NCBI GenBank assembly: GCA_017958565.1
Contig: JAGDCJ010000053.1
Coordinates: 1-44,168, forward strand
DNA length: 44,168 bases
Reading direction: 5' to 3'
Source: Opitutales bacterium
GTDB lineage: Bacteria > Verrucomicrobiota > Verrucomicrobiia > Opitutales > UBA9783
Part shown: piece by piece, positions 15,360 through 24,241 of the stretch
Layout: every line of letters starts with the position of its first letter
How positions within the stretch are numbered: position 1 is the first letter of the stretch
Notes under the pieces: model-generated
Database searches by the model: none
Seen by the model: the letters and a program-made list of their open reading frames with translations, nothing else
What the model was told of the DNA's origin: nothing
Program-made: the position numbers and the translations under genes

Positions 15360-16949
15360 ATGTTGAGTTCCATCCAAATTTTTTTGGAAAAAAATCGACG
15401 CTGGTTGTTTGGTTTTTTGCTGGTTGTCATTATCGTTCCGTTCGTCTTTACGATTGGCAATGTGCCAGGGTTCTTTTGGAGAAAAAAGTCCCCTCTTCCT
15501 CAGTGGTGTGGATACGATTTGAGCAATCGTAAGCAATTGGAAGAAGTGATGCTCAAAGGTGCGATGAGCATGGCGTTGCGGGAGGGCTCCGAAAGCAATC
15601 AATGGAGGGAGAATGCGCAAATGTATAGTTTGTACCGACTGTGGCTATTAAGCTTGGTCCGAGCTATACGATTACCGGAACCGACCGAAGCGCAGTTGCA
15701 AGATTTTATCAAAACGAGAAAGTTTTTTTGGGATGAAAAGCGGCAATTTCAGCCATCGCTTTATAACCAAAAGCTTAAATCATGGAAATTTCTCTTTTCG
15801 ATGCGTTCCTTATTGGTCGAAGATTATCAATTGGAAACGTTGCAATCGGTGATGCAAGGGGTTGGATGCGTATTGCCGCAAGAAGTGGAAACGGCTTTTC
15901 GAACGCTGAAATCCACGTACGATTTGGAGTATTTGGTGGTAAAAAATGAAGAAAAAGTGAAAGCTTTGGGTTTAGAAGAACTGCACAAGTTTTTTGAAGA
16001 ACACAAAGAAGATTATCGAGTGCCAAAAAAAGCAGAGGTAACATTGTTATTGTTTGCTGCAAAACAATATGCGCCTTTGTTGGCACAGCCTTCGGAGGAA
16101 GAATTGCAGGCGTATTGGAAAAATCATTCGGCGGATTTTGAACAAAAAGGAGAAAAGCAAGAATTTTCGAATGTGCGAGAGAGGGTAAAATCAGCGTGGC
16201 AATCGAAGAAATTGCTTCAATTGGCGGAAGAAGCAGCTTCTAAATGGGTAGTCCATGTGTATGATCATTCGTTGGTGAGAAATAGCGAAGCCTGGAAGCA
16301 AGAATTAGAAACTAATCATATTCGTTCCATCCGTTCTTTATCGTATGCAAGCAATCAAATTCCAGAAGAAAAATGGTTGCCAAAAGAGTTTTTGTTAAAA
16401 GCGTTTGAACTGAGTGACGATCATTTTCTGAGCGATCCGTATCCGTTGCCAGAGGGAGTTGGGGTGTTAGTGTTGAATCAATTCCTTCCTTCTTATCTTC
16501 CCAAATATGATGACGTGCAAGATCGGGTAAAGGAAGATGCGCAGCGAGCTTATCGGCACAAAGCGTTTCATACAAGAGTAGAGAAATTGGCCCTTGTTTT
16601 ACAAAAAAGGGGGAAGATCGAAAAAGGGTTGGAAGTAAAGCCGTTACCTCCTTTATGTCTTGAAAAAATGTCCTTCGAACCTTTGCTGAACGTGCTGCAT
16701 GTGCGTGATTTTTTCAAATTCATGAAAGATATTCGCAGCTTCCAACCGAACCATTGGTCCAAATCCTACAAAGGCGAGGGGGATTCGGTGGTATTTTTTT
16801 ATTGTAAGGATAAAAAATGCCCGGAGAACATTACCGATAACGATGCTTTTCTGCGGTATAAGGAAGAATTTTATGCCCGTAGCGGCCAAACGCAATTAAC
16901 GATGTTGGCCAATGAAGCATTGAGTGCTGCTTTACCGGCACATGAATGA
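15360..16949 (+). CDS. Membrane-anchored SurA/PpiD-like periplasmic chaperone
   Basis: 529 residues: one N-terminal membrane helix (WLFGFLLVVIIVPFVFTIG) followed by a long charged, mostly helical periplasmic region. The layout and the opening FTIGNVPG resemble the SurA-N/PpiD-like proteins I associate with Opitutia. The region around 270-290 (FSNVRERVKSAWQSKKLLQLAEEA in part) looks like the segment that follows a parvulin domain, but I cannot find a clear parvulin active site, so isomerase activity is doubtful. A role in folding exported proteins is inferred. It starts 4 bases after the previous gene and its stop overlaps the next start (ATGA). Confidence 0.7.
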   Translation: MLSSIQIFLEKNRRWLFGFLLVVIIVPFVFTIGNVPGFFWRKKSPLPQWCGYDLSNRKQLEEVMLKGAMSMALREGSESNQWRENAQMYSLYRLWLLSLVRAIRLPEPTEAQLQDFIKTRKFFWDEKRQFQPSLYNQKLKSWKFLFSMRSLLVEDYQLETLQSVMQGVGCVLPQEVETAFRTLKSTYDLEYLVVKNEEKVKALGLEELHKFFEEHKEDYRVPKKAEVTLLLFAAKQYAPLLAQPSEEELQAYWKNHSADFEQKGEKQEFSNVRERVKSAWQSKKLLQLAEEAASKWVVHVYDHSLVRNSEAWKQELETNHIRSIRSLSYASNQIPEEKWLPKEFLLKAFELSDDHFLSDPYPLPEGVGVLVLNQFLPSYLPKYDDVQDRVKEDAQRAYRHKAFHTRVEKLALVLQKRGKIEKGLEVKPLPPLCLEKMSFEPLLNVLHVRDFFKFMKDIRSFQPNHWSKSYKGEGDSVVFFYCKDKKCPENITDNDAFLRYKEEFYARSGQTQLTMLANEALSAALPAHE

Positions 16950-17428
16950 GTTCTCGTTGGATTCTCGATGGTTACAATGTGATGTATGCATGGCAACAGT
17001 TGCCATCGTTTCAGTCCCTTGAGTTAACGCGTGATCGTTTTATTCATGGGGTTAGCCAATGGCAAGCGTTAGGTGATCAACAGCTGACAATTGTTTTTGA
17101 TAGCCAAAGAGCGGAAACTTCTTTGCAAGAAGAATATCGTGGGTTGCAAATTCTATACAGTTCTTCGGGAGCCAACGCAGATGGAATGATTATGAATCTG
17201 ATTCGCCAAACACTACCTTCTTTGCGTCGTTCGTTGACCGTTGTCACAAAAGATTTGTTGTTGCGTGATGCTATTTTTTCCTATGGTTGCATAGTCCTTT
17301 CACCGGAAGCCTTTTGGCAAGAATTCTATCGTGTGCGCTCGCAAGTAGTATCAAGACAGGCGAAACTAAAACCTTTTTACCGCCCTTTTGAAGATTTTTT
17401 TCAAGACCGCTCTCTCAGGAACTTTTGA
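16946..17428 (+). CDS. YacP/Rae1-like NYN-domain ribonuclease
   Basis: A 160-residue cytosolic protein with the PIN-like NYN fold. The acidic residues expected at the active site are visible in WILDGYNVMYAW, IVFDSQ, GANADGMIM and VVTKDLLLRDA. Bacillus YacP (Rae1) is a ribosome-associated mRNA endonuclease of similar size. Its ATG overlaps the stop of the chaperone gene, so they are co-translated. No terminator of quality was seen after it. Confidence 0.85.
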   Translation: MSSRWILDGYNVMYAWQQLPSFQSLELTRDRFIHGVSQWQALGDQQLTIVFDSQRAETSLQEEYRGLQILYSSSGANADGMIMNLIRQTLPSLRRSLTVVTKDLLLRDAIFSYGCIVLSPEAFWQEFYRVRSQVVSRQAKLKPFYRPFEDFFQDRSLRNF

Positions 17429-17529
17429 AAACCCGGTGACTGGATTCGGCCCAACGATTTTTTTATTTCTTTAGCAGAAACATTACGCCCTTTTGGCTAA
17501 AAAACGCAGATACTGGAAAAGAAAATCTT

Positions 17530-17781
17530 TTAGGCAGTCGCGGGAATCACTTGTACTCGACGATGCCTTTTATCCCAGGAAACGACTCCGTCGATTAAGG
17601 AAAATAACGTAAAATCTCGTCCACAGCCTACGTTTTTACCAGGATGGTATTGTGTTCCGCGCTGCCGTATTAAAATGGTGCCGGCGCGTACTTTTTCTCC
17701 GCTATAACGTTTGACGCCTAAATTTTTACAACGACTATCTCGTCCGTTTCGTGAAGATCCTTGCGCTGCATGATGTGACAT
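17530..17781 (-). CDS. rpmA: Ribosomal protein bL27
   Basis: 83-residue component of the large ribosomal subunit near the peptidyl-transferase centre. Family landmarks are [42 protein letters not shown] and [11 protein letters not shown]. The short N-terminus [10 protein letters not shown] is the normal unprocessed type. It lies 15 bases downstream of rplU in the usual rplU-rpmA order. Confidence 0.97.
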   Translation of the reverse strand: MSHHAAQGSSRNGRDSRCKNLGVKRYSGEKVRAGTILIRQRGTQYHPGKNVGCGRDFTLFSLIDGVVSWDKRHRRVQVIPATA

Positions 17782-17796
17782 TGTTTTCCCTTATGC

Positions 17797-18129
17797 TTAC
17801 TGTTTCCATTCAATCGCTTCCACTTGAATGACCGACAATGCCTGACGAAACCCTTGCTTTCGCTGATATCCGCCACGGCGACGATGTTTTAAGATAACAA
17901 CCTTTTTATCACGCTTATTTTCTAGCACTTTTACACGAACGCTTGCATTTTTCAACGTTGGTTTCCCCACATGCACGCCCGAAGCATCTTCGTACAGCAA
18001 GACTTCCTTAATCTCCAAGATACTGCCGGCTTCTGTATGGGGATAACGCATGACCTTGAAAATATCCCCTACTTGAACCATCAATTGCTGCCCTTGGGTT
18101 TGAATCACTGCTTTCGTATCCGTTGCCAT
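17797..18129 (-). CDS. rplU: Ribosomal protein bL21
   Basis: 110-residue large-subunit protein. Landmarks are the N-terminal AVIQTQGQQLMVQVGDIF and the C-terminal basic tail KHRRRGGYQRKQGFRQ that contacts 23S rRNA. The ATG at 18129 has AAAGG six bases upstream; a TTG one codon earlier is less likely. It is transcribed with rpmA. Confidence 0.96.
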   Translation of the reverse strand: MATDTKAVIQTQGQQLMVQVGDIFKVMRYPHTEAGSILEIKEVLLYEDASGVHVGKPTLKNASVRVKVLENKRDKKVVILKHRRRGGYQRKQGFRQALSVIQVEAIEWKQ

Positions 18130-18278
18130 CAAAAACCTTTATATGATTTTAGAAAAAAGTTCTTTAGGTTGAATCGCAAGCTTTTTTTCATTCGTTCCGA
18201 TCGGAACCGTAAGGAAAGGCTTTTGAGGATGTATGCAAGAAAGCTTTTTCGATTAAAAGAGCCATTTTGCTTCTTTGG

Positions 18279-18350
18279 CGTCCCGTAGGAGAATCGAACT
18301 CCTGTTTCCGGGATGAAAACCCGGTGTCCTAACCGCTAGACGAACAGGAC
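18279..18350 (-). tRNA. tRNA-Glu (anticodon UUC)
   Basis: Minus-strand cloverleaf starting GTCCTGT, anticodon stem CCGGG/CCCGG around loop TTTTCAT (anticodon TTC), T loop TTCGATTC-like, discriminator G, with CCA encoded (18276-18278). It closely resembles bacterial tRNA-Glu. It is divergent from alaS and upstream of rplU. Confidence 0.95.
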
Positions 18351-18469
18351 GCGCGCTGAATACTTCCTTCACCATAGGAATTTTTTGAGTCGCAGCAAGC
18401 TTGTTTTTTCTGGGGCAAAGGGAATGTTTTTGAGAAATTTTCTTTAAAAGATTGCATGATCGTTGGGTG

Positions 18470-20650
18470 ATGGCACACAATCATGGTGTGAATTCAAAAG
18501 AAATTCGGAAAAGTTTTCTCGATTTTTTTGCGCAAAAAGGACATCGGATCCTTCCTTCCAGTTCTTTATTGCCGACCGCGCCCAATTTATTGTTTACAAA
18601 TGCAGGGATGAATCCGTTTGTCCCTTATTTTTTGGGAGAGCGTACACCGAAGGATTTGCGGGTAGCTGATACGCAAAAATGTATTCGTGCGGGAGGTAAG
18701 CACAACGATTTGGAGGAAGTTGGATTCGATACCTACCATCATACCTTTTTTGAAATGTTAGGGAATTGGTCCTTTGGCGATTATTTCAAGAAGGAGGCCA
18801 TTGCATGGGCATGGGAATTGTTAACCGAAGTTTGGAAATTTCCGCCGGAGCGATTGTATGCAACGGTTTATCAATCAACGGAGCGCGAGCCTGCTACGTT
18901 GGATCAAGAATCCTGTGAAATTTGGACGGGAATTTTTGTTCAAGCAGGGCTTGATCCCAACACGCACGTGCGGTATGGCCACAAAAAGGACAATTTTTGG
19001 ATGATGGGGGATACGGGCCCCTGTGGCCCTTGTTCAGAAATTCATATGGATTTAACCCCAGATGGGAAAACGGATGGTCGGTTGGTGAATCAAGGTGATC
19101 CGCGGTGTATGGAAATTTGGAATTTGGTGTTTATGCAATACCATGCGTTGCCGGATGGTTCGTTTGAATCGTTACGACAGCATTATGTCGATACTGGTAT
19201 GGGGTTAGAGCGAGTGGCGGGAATTTTTGCAACGACTCAAAATTTTACCGATTTTTCCAAAATTCCTTCGAATTACGATAGCGATTTATTTACACCGATT
19301 TTTCAAAAAATCCGACAGTTGGCCGAAAAAGGAGTTTCGAATGTTCATGCTTACTTTTCCAACGAGCTTTCAGTACAAGAAACCGAGGTGGCTTACCGGA
19401 TCCTTGCCGATCACATTCGTGCGGCGGTTTTTGCGGTTGCGGATGGAATTTTACCCGGGAATGAAGGGCGCAATTACGTGCTGCGTCGTATTGTTCGGCG
19501 CGCTATTTTATTTGGGCAGAAATTGCATTTACCGACCGGCTTTTTTGCTGATTTGTCGACCGTTGTTTGCCAAAACATGGAAGACGATTTTCCGGAATTG
19601 AAACAAAACGCTGCTTTGATTGCAAAGGTGATCCGTAAGGAGGAAGAAACCTTTCAAACTACTTTGGAACGTGGATTGCGGTTGTTTCAACAATGGGTAG
19701 AATCTTCTGCGCGATGCTTATCGGGCGAACAGGCTTTTTTGTTATATGATACATACGGCTTTCCGTTCGATTTAACGCAACTTATGGCAAAAGAGCGTGG
19801 GGTATTGGTTGATTGTGCTGGATTTCAAAAAGAAATGGAACGGCAAAAGCAGCGTTCCAAAGCGGCTATGAAGAAGTCGATCATTCAGGTGATAACGCCG
19901 AAGGGGATGCCGACCGAATTTATCGGTTATCAACAATTGAAAAGTTCTTCCAAGGTGATCGAAGTGTTGGAATCGGAGGGGCAATGGTACCTGGTAACCG
20001 AGCAAAGCCCATTTTATGGAGAAAAAGGTGGGCAAGTGGGAGACCGAGGATTGATTCGAGTAGAAAAGTTCGAAATTCCGATTACGCGTGCTTTTTGGCA
20101 AAACCAAACGTTATTACATCAAGTGGAGGTGGCTGTTATTCCAGAAATACAGAAATGTTTACCTTCTTGGAAAGGCAAAGAGGTTACATTGCAGGTAGAT
20201 GCGAATTTTCGAAAGCGGGTTTCGTGCCATCATACGGCTACCCATCTTTTACAATGGGCGTTGCGGAAAGTATTGGGAAATCATGTGCATCAGACTGGTT
20301 CAAAAGTAGAAGATACTAGTTTTCGGTTTGATTTTTCACACTTTGAAAAATTATCTCCGGAGCAAATTCAATCGGTGGAGCAGCTTTGCAACGAAGTGAT
20401 TGCGCAAAATGTTCCTGTTTCCATTCAAGAAGTACCTTTTGAAGAACGACCGCAAGATTGTTTAGCATTTTTTGGCGATCGATACGGTGATCGTGTGCGT
20501 GTGGTATCCATCGGTGATGTTTCGAAAGAGTTGTGTGGCGGAACACACGCGCATACCACGGGAGAATTGCAGCATTTTCATATTCTCAAAGAATCTTCGG
20601 TTGGAGCGGGAATTCGTCGAATCAAAGCGGCTGTTTGTGAAGAAAAATAA
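18470..20650 (+). CDS. alaS: Alanyl-tRNA synthetase lacking the C-terminal C-Ala domain
   Basis: Charges tRNA-Ala. The catalytic class II core (RKSFLDFFAQKGH, FTNAGMNPFVPYFLG, GDTGPCGPCSEIH, DTGMGLERVAG) and the tRNA-recognition region are intact. The editing domain is also complete, with HHTATHLL and KELCGGTHAHTTG metal ligands. The protein ends at 726 residues, directly after the editing domain (ESSVGAGIRRIKAAVCEEK), whereas E. coli AlaRS has 876. The coiled coil and C-Ala domain are missing, and only 38 bases separate the stop from the next start, so no split piece can follow. An ATG at 18452 would add six residues; 18470 fits the family start better. It is divergent from tRNA-Glu. Confidence 0.95.
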   Translation: MAHNHGVNSKEIRKSFLDFFAQKGHRILPSSSLLPTAPNLLFTNAGMNPFVPYFLGERTPKDLRVADTQKCIRAGGKHNDLEEVGFDTYHHTFFEMLGNWSFGDYFKKEAIAWAWELLTEVWKFPPERLYATVYQSTEREPATLDQESCEIWTGIFVQAGLDPNTHVRYGHKKDNFWMMGDTGPCGPCSEIHMDLTPDGKTDGRLVNQGDPRCMEIWNLVFMQYHALPDGSFESLRQHYVDTGMGLERVAGIFATTQNFTDFSKIPSNYDSDLFTPIFQKIRQLAEKGVSNVHAYFSNELSVQETEVAYRILADHIRAAVFAVADGILPGNEGRNYVLRRIVRRAILFGQKLHLPTGFFADLSTVVCQNMEDDFPELKQNAALIAKVIRKEEETFQTTLERGLRLFQQWVESSARCLSGEQAFLLYDTYGFPFDLTQLMAKERGVLVDCAGFQKEMERQKQRSKAAMKKSIIQVITPKGMPTEFIGYQQLKSSSKVIEVLESEGQWYLVTEQSPFYGEKGGQVGDRGLIRVEKFEIPITRAFWQNQTLLHQVEVAVIPEIQKCLPSWKGKEVTLQVDANFRKRVSCHHTATHLLQWALRKVLGNHVHQTGSKVEDTSFRFDFSHFEKLSPEQIQSVEQLCNEVIAQNVPVSIQEVPFEERPQDCLAFFGDRYGDRVRVVSIGDVSKELCGGTHAHTTGELQHFHILKESSVGAGIRRIKAAVCEEK

Positions 20651-20688
20651 CCACCCCATCTAACTCTTTCTGCTTTGCGTAAAAATTT

Positions 20689-22317
20689 ATGAACCTTGTC
20701 GAAGCTTTGCGGACCGTTGCTCAGAAACAACCGAACACGATTGGTTTGCGTATCCCGCAACGAGATGCCAAAGGCTGTCGATCTTACCGTGAAAAAACGT
20801 TTCGTGAAATGGATCAGGAAGCCGATGAATGGGCTACGTATTTTTTTGCAAAAGGATTTTCGCGTGGTCAAAAAGTCCTCCTATTGGTGCCGCCAGGAGA
20901 AGATTTGTTGCTTTCTGTCTTTGCGTTGTTACGGCTTGGTGCCGTTCCGATCGTGATTGATCCAGGAATGGGTTTTAAAAATTTCTTCCGGTGTGTTCGA
21001 AAAACTCAGCCGGAGTTGTTTTTGAGTATTTCTCGGGCTCGAGGATTGTACCTTTTCCTAAAAGGCTGGGTTCCCTTTCGAGGAGCACTGTTTATCTCCA
21101 AAAGATGGAAGCGAAAGCTTGCGCAACGCCATCTTGCTTGTCGCTTACAGCCGGAAGATCGATCCCATGAAATGGCGGCTATTTTGTTTACTTCTGGTTC
21201 CACCGGTCATCCAAAGGGTGCTGTTTATACCTATGCCGAGTTGAATGCGCAAATGGAAGCGCTGCTAAGAATTTTTCACATTCAGCCAGGGGAGGTGGAT
21301 CTTCCCTTGCTTCCAGTGTTTTCGCTCTATAATCCAGCGATGGGGCTTACAACGGTTTTGCCGGAAATGGATCCTGCGCATCCGAGTACATTGGATCCCC
21401 ATAAAATTCTATCGGCTATTTTGGAAAATCATGTTACACACAGCTTTGGTTCGCCGTGTTTATGGAGTAAATTGGTAGAGTATTGTGAGCAACAGCACCG
21501 TTCATTACCGTCCGTTAAACGGTTATTTTTAGCGGGTGCGCCGGTATCTCCTTTTTTGCTCAAGCGTGTGCAAGCTTTGTTGCCCAATGGGCAGGCGTTT
21601 ACTCCTTATGGAGCGACCGAAGCATTACCCGTTGCGTATATTTCAGCGAAAGAGGTAATGGACGAAACATACGCAAAAACCTTGCAAGGGTGCGGTACGT
21701 GTGTAGGGCATCCGGTTGTGGGTGTACAAGTTCGTATCCTACCGATTTGCGATGGAGAAATGGATCAACTGCCCCCTGCATTACCAACGGGTACCATCGG
21801 TGAGATTGCGGTTTCCGCACCCTACATGAGCAAGTGTTACTTTCGTGATGAAAGGGCGACCCGAAATGCAAAAGTCAAGGATGCAAACGGTGTTCTTTGG
21901 CATCGGATGGGAGATGTTGGGTATTTCGATGAAAAAGGACGGTTGTGGTTTTGTGGCCGAAAAGTGGAACGAGTCGTAACCCCGCAGCAAACCTTTTATA
22001 CCGATTGTTGTGAAGCGATTTTTAATCATCACCCGCAAGTTTTTCGGTCGGCATTGATTGCTTTTGCAAAAAACGGAAGCGTCGTGCCTGCAATCGTGAT
22101 TGAACCCAAAAGGCGCTTGTCTTCGTTGGAAGTGAACGATCTTTTGCGAGCATTGCGTATGTTGGCGAAAAGCGTTGTGTCGACGCAACCCATTTGCCAT
22201 TTTTGCACGTACGCTTCTTTCCCGGTCGATATTCGACACAATGCGAAAATTCATCGAGGGACGTTAAGCCGGTATTTTCAAAAGCACCCGAATCGCGTAA
22301 AAGTTTTTGAGGTTTAA
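20689..22317 (+). CDS. OleC-like AMP-forming ligase
   Basis: A 542-residue adenylate-forming enzyme. The AMP-binding P-loop is ILFTSGSTGHPKGAVYTY; the later motifs are TPYGATEALP and RMGDVGYFDEKGRLWFCGRK. The C-terminal FPVDIRHNAKIHRGTLSRY resembles OleC, the beta-lactone synthetase of bacterial long-chain olefin synthesis, where a PVD-x-RHN-x-KI motif is typical. General fatty acyl-CoA ligases differ there. No oleA, oleB or oleD is in the window, so the substrate cannot be assigned. The C-terminal domain is compact and Cys-rich. It lies between alaS and the type III secretion genes, 24 bases before the latter. Confidence 0.75.
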   Translation: MNLVEALRTVAQKQPNTIGLRIPQRDAKGCRSYREKTFREMDQEADEWATYFFAKGFSRGQKVLLLVPPGEDLLLSVFALLRLGAVPIVIDPGMGFKNFFRCVRKTQPELFLSISRARGLYLFLKGWVPFRGALFISKRWKRKLAQRHLACRLQPEDRSHEMAAILFTSGSTGHPKGAVYTYAELNAQMEALLRIFHIQPGEVDLPLLPVFSLYNPAMGLTTVLPEMDPAHPSTLDPHKILSAILENHVTHSFGSPCLWSKLVEYCEQQHRSLPSVKRLFLAGAPVSPFLLKRVQALLPNGQAFTPYGATEALPVAYISAKEVMDETYAKTLQGCGTCVGHPVVGVQVRILPICDGEMDQLPPALPTGTIGEIAVSAPYMSKCYFRDERATRNAKVKDANGVLWHRMGDVGYFDEKGRLWFCGRKVERVVTPQQTFYTDCCEAIFNHHPQVFRSALIAFAKNGSVVPAIVIEPKRRLSSLEVNDLLRALRMLAKSVVSTQPICHFCTYASFPVDIRHNAKIHRGTLSRYFQKHPNRVKVFEV

Positions 22318-22341
22318 GCCTTTCGGTTTTCGGCATAAAAA

Positions 22342-23490
22342 ATGCTGCTTTTTTGCGGAATGGTCGACGCAGCTCTTAATTTTCAAACACAGGTTACGAC
22401 ACCCATTGAGCAAACTTTTGTGGAGGAGGAAGAACCAAATTCGGTTTCGAGTACACAAACGGGAAAGTTCGATACGCATGTCGTTCAAGTTAACATGGAG
22501 GTAGATCCGACGACCAAGGATGATGAATGCATGTCTGGGTTCCTTGCGCAAAAATTGTCTAAAAAAGCGCAGCAACGGAAAAAGACTTCCGCTAAGCAAA
22601 GCCTTTTGAATGATGCCCAAGAAGCTGAAGAATCGGAAGCCGCTCAGGATCAGAATGTGTATGTCAAGCAGGTTGCACGGCGAACAGAAGCTCGTTTGTC
22701 TCTCATTTACAGTGAAGTGGTAAAAGATTTGAAAGAAACCATCCAAGAACGTTCGTACGCGCTTTTTTCAGGAAGCGAAAGCAAGTATGAGAAATTTTTC
22801 AAAACCTTGGAGCAAAATGCGCAACTGCGAACGTTTCACAAGGGTGCTATTCAAGACGCATTGAAGGAATTTGACGATGTTGCGGAACAACACAATGCGT
22901 TGCAGATTATTCGGGATGTGTGGGAACGAAAACTGTCGGCTTTGAAAAATTTTTCTCAGGGACTCGGAACGTTATCGAAAAAAGGAGAAAAAAACGAAGC
23001 CGAAGAGCAATCCGTCCACCAACAAATTCAGCAATTAGAGGCGCAGTTGAACGAGTTGGAAAAGGTACAAAGGGAATTGATGGAAAAACAGGGGGATCGC
23101 ATTCGAGATAGTTATCAGTTGGCTCCACTGTTACGCGAAGTAACCGCTCATTTTACGCACAATATTACGCTTCCACCGAAAGATTTCAATGCACTTATTT
23201 TGGATCAATTGCTTCCGTTGAAGGGAAGCCCGCTTCCAACGTTTCAACTGCTTACCCGAGCGTTGATTGAAGGGTTTCCGGATACCCAAAATGCTTGTGC
23301 GCATTTCCATGAAAATATCCATTTGGTTACAACCTGCTTGGCTGCTGAATTGAAAAGTTGCCCCGATCCATCGATTGCAAGTGCCATTGTGAATGCCTGC
23401 CGAACAACCGAGAAATTAAGTACGATTCAGAATTTGCACGTTCAACTGTTGCAGAAAACGTTTCAAACCTTTCCACGCTTAGCCGAATGA
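22342..23490 (+). CDS. sctW: Type III secretion gatekeeper, SctW (YopN/CopN/HrpJ) family
   Basis: 382 residues, acidic and Ser/Gln-rich at the N-terminus as expected for a secreted substrate. An HrpJ-like helical region follows around 110-210, including the typical element ALKEFDDVAEQHNALQ, then a predicted coiled coil (QQIQQLEAQLNELEKVQREL) and a C-terminal helical part. SctW proteins plug the export channel and set the order of translocator and effector secretion. Assignment rests on this pattern and strongly on context: a TyeA-like gene overlaps its stop (ATGA) and a CesT/SycN-like chaperone follows, as in Yersinia yopN-tyeA-sycN. No Shine-Dalgarno sequence is visible; ATG 22360 is an alternative start. 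Confidence 0.7.
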   Translation: MLLFCGMVDAALNFQTQVTTPIEQTFVEEEEPNSVSSTQTGKFDTHVVQVNMEVDPTTKDDECMSGFLAQKLSKKAQQRKKTSAKQSLLNDAQEAEESEAAQDQNVYVKQVARRTEARLSLIYSEVVKDLKETIQERSYALFSGSESKYEKFFKTLEQNAQLRTFHKGAIQDALKEFDDVAEQHNALQIIRDVWERKLSALKNFSQGLGTLSKKGEKNEAEEQSVHQQIQQLEAQLNELEKVQRELMEKQGDRIRDSYQLAPLLREVTAHFTHNITLPPKDFNALILDQLLPLKGSPLPTFQLLTRALIEGFPDTQNACAHFHENIHLVTTCLAAELKSCPDPSIASAIVNACRTTEKLSTIQNLHVQLLQKTFQTFPRLAE

Positions 23491-23777
23491 TGCCTTCTGA
23501 CATTTTTTTACAAGAAACTGCTTACTTTCTGACGAAAAGTTTGATGCAAGCAATTTTAAAAGAGTATTTGGATGAACATCAAGTGCAGCAAATGATGCAG
23601 CATATCGGGATTCAGACGCTGGAGGAACGCATTTTTTTTCTGACGCAATTAACCGTGTTTTTACGAAAATATCCCGATTCGGTTTTTTCGTCGCCGGATA
23701 TTCGGAATCATTTTTTGGATGTATTGCAAGAAATGCTGGATGCCAAAATTTTAGAGGAGAATGATGAGCCATGTTGA
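23487..23777 (+). CDS. TyeA-like type III secretion regulator
   Basis: 96 residues, the size of TyeA (about 92). The C-terminal half, TVFLRKYPDSVFSSPDIRNH then FLDVLQEMLDA, matches the TyeA pattern of a helix, a PxxVF turn and a closing helix. TyeA binds the C-terminus of the gatekeeper and is needed for contact-dependent control of secretion. In some bacteria the two are one polypeptide; here they are separate but overlap by ATGA. An upstream extension of the frame to 23358 lies inside sctW and is rejected. Confidence 0.7.
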   Translation: MMPSDIFLQETAYFLTKSLMQAILKEYLDEHQVQQMMQHIGIQTLEERIFFLTQLTVFLRKYPDSVFSSPDIRNHFLDVLQEMLDAKILEENDEPC

Positions 23778-24148
23778 TCGATCTTGAGTTAAAAGCTTTC
23801 GGGGAGAGTTTAGGACTGCCCCATTTGCAATTCAATGAACAAGGGTGCTTGAAATTTCTATTGGAGCAAAACCGTGCGATTTATATGGAAAAAGTTTCAG
23901 ATTGGATCTTTTTTTACATCTTAAAAACCTACGATTTATCGCCACTCCCTTACTCCTTGTATGAAAAGGCGCTTTCCATGCTTTTGCATCATCCGCATGC
24001 ACAGTTCTCGGTGCAGGCGGTTGCAAAATCGGATCACGACCTTGGGTTTTTTACGAAAATTCATGATTCCGCTTGTGATCAACCGACGTTGTACCGTTTG
24101 TGGAAATACCTACTGTTATGCAGCGAATATTTAGACTCTCTTGCTTGA
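23771..24148 (+). CDS. Type III secretion chaperone (CesT/SycN-like)
   Basis: 125-residue acidic cytosolic protein. Its start, ELKAFGESLGLPHLQFNEQG, and the following alternating strands (CLKFLLEQNRAIYMEKV, WIFFYILKTYDLSPLP) have the alpha-beta-beta-beta-alpha layout of class I secretion chaperones. Position directly after TyeA corresponds to sycN in Yersinia, whose product (with YscB) binds the N-terminus of YopN. Its likely client is therefore the SctW protein two genes upstream. It overlaps the TyeA gene by seven bases. Confidence 0.65.
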   Translation: MLIDLELKAFGESLGLPHLQFNEQGCLKFLLEQNRAIYMEKVSDWIFFYILKTYDLSPLPYSLYEKALSMLLHHPHAQFSVQAVAKSDHDLGFFTKIHDSACDQPTLYRLWKYLLLCSEYLDSLA

Positions 24149-24217
24149 AAGACGTGAGGGTGTAGAAGGATAAAGTCGTTCCCTTCGCTAGTTTCTTGCA
24201 AAACAATTGCCTTTTTG

Positions 24218-24237
24218 TTTCCCTGGTAACAGGGAAA
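24218..24237 (+). promoter_or_regulatory. Hairpin with GTAA tetraloop hiding the pseudopilin ribosome site
   Basis: TTTCCCTG pairs perfectly with CAGGGAAA around GTAA (GNRA type). The Shine-Dalgarno AGGG (24231-24234) lies in the 3' arm, 7 bases before the ATG at 24242. No T run follows, so it is not a typical terminator. It could be a translational switch. Confidence 0.5.
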
Positions 24238-24241
24238 GTGT

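Noticed and set aside
17429-17529. Possible terminator TTTAGC...GCTAAA between the YacP-like gene and rpmA
   Set aside because: The loop is 20 bases and no T run follows on either strand at the right place.
22264-22746. 160-residue minus-strand frame over the end of the OleC-like gene and start of sctW
   Set aside because: It overlaps two supported genes on the other strand and shows no motif.
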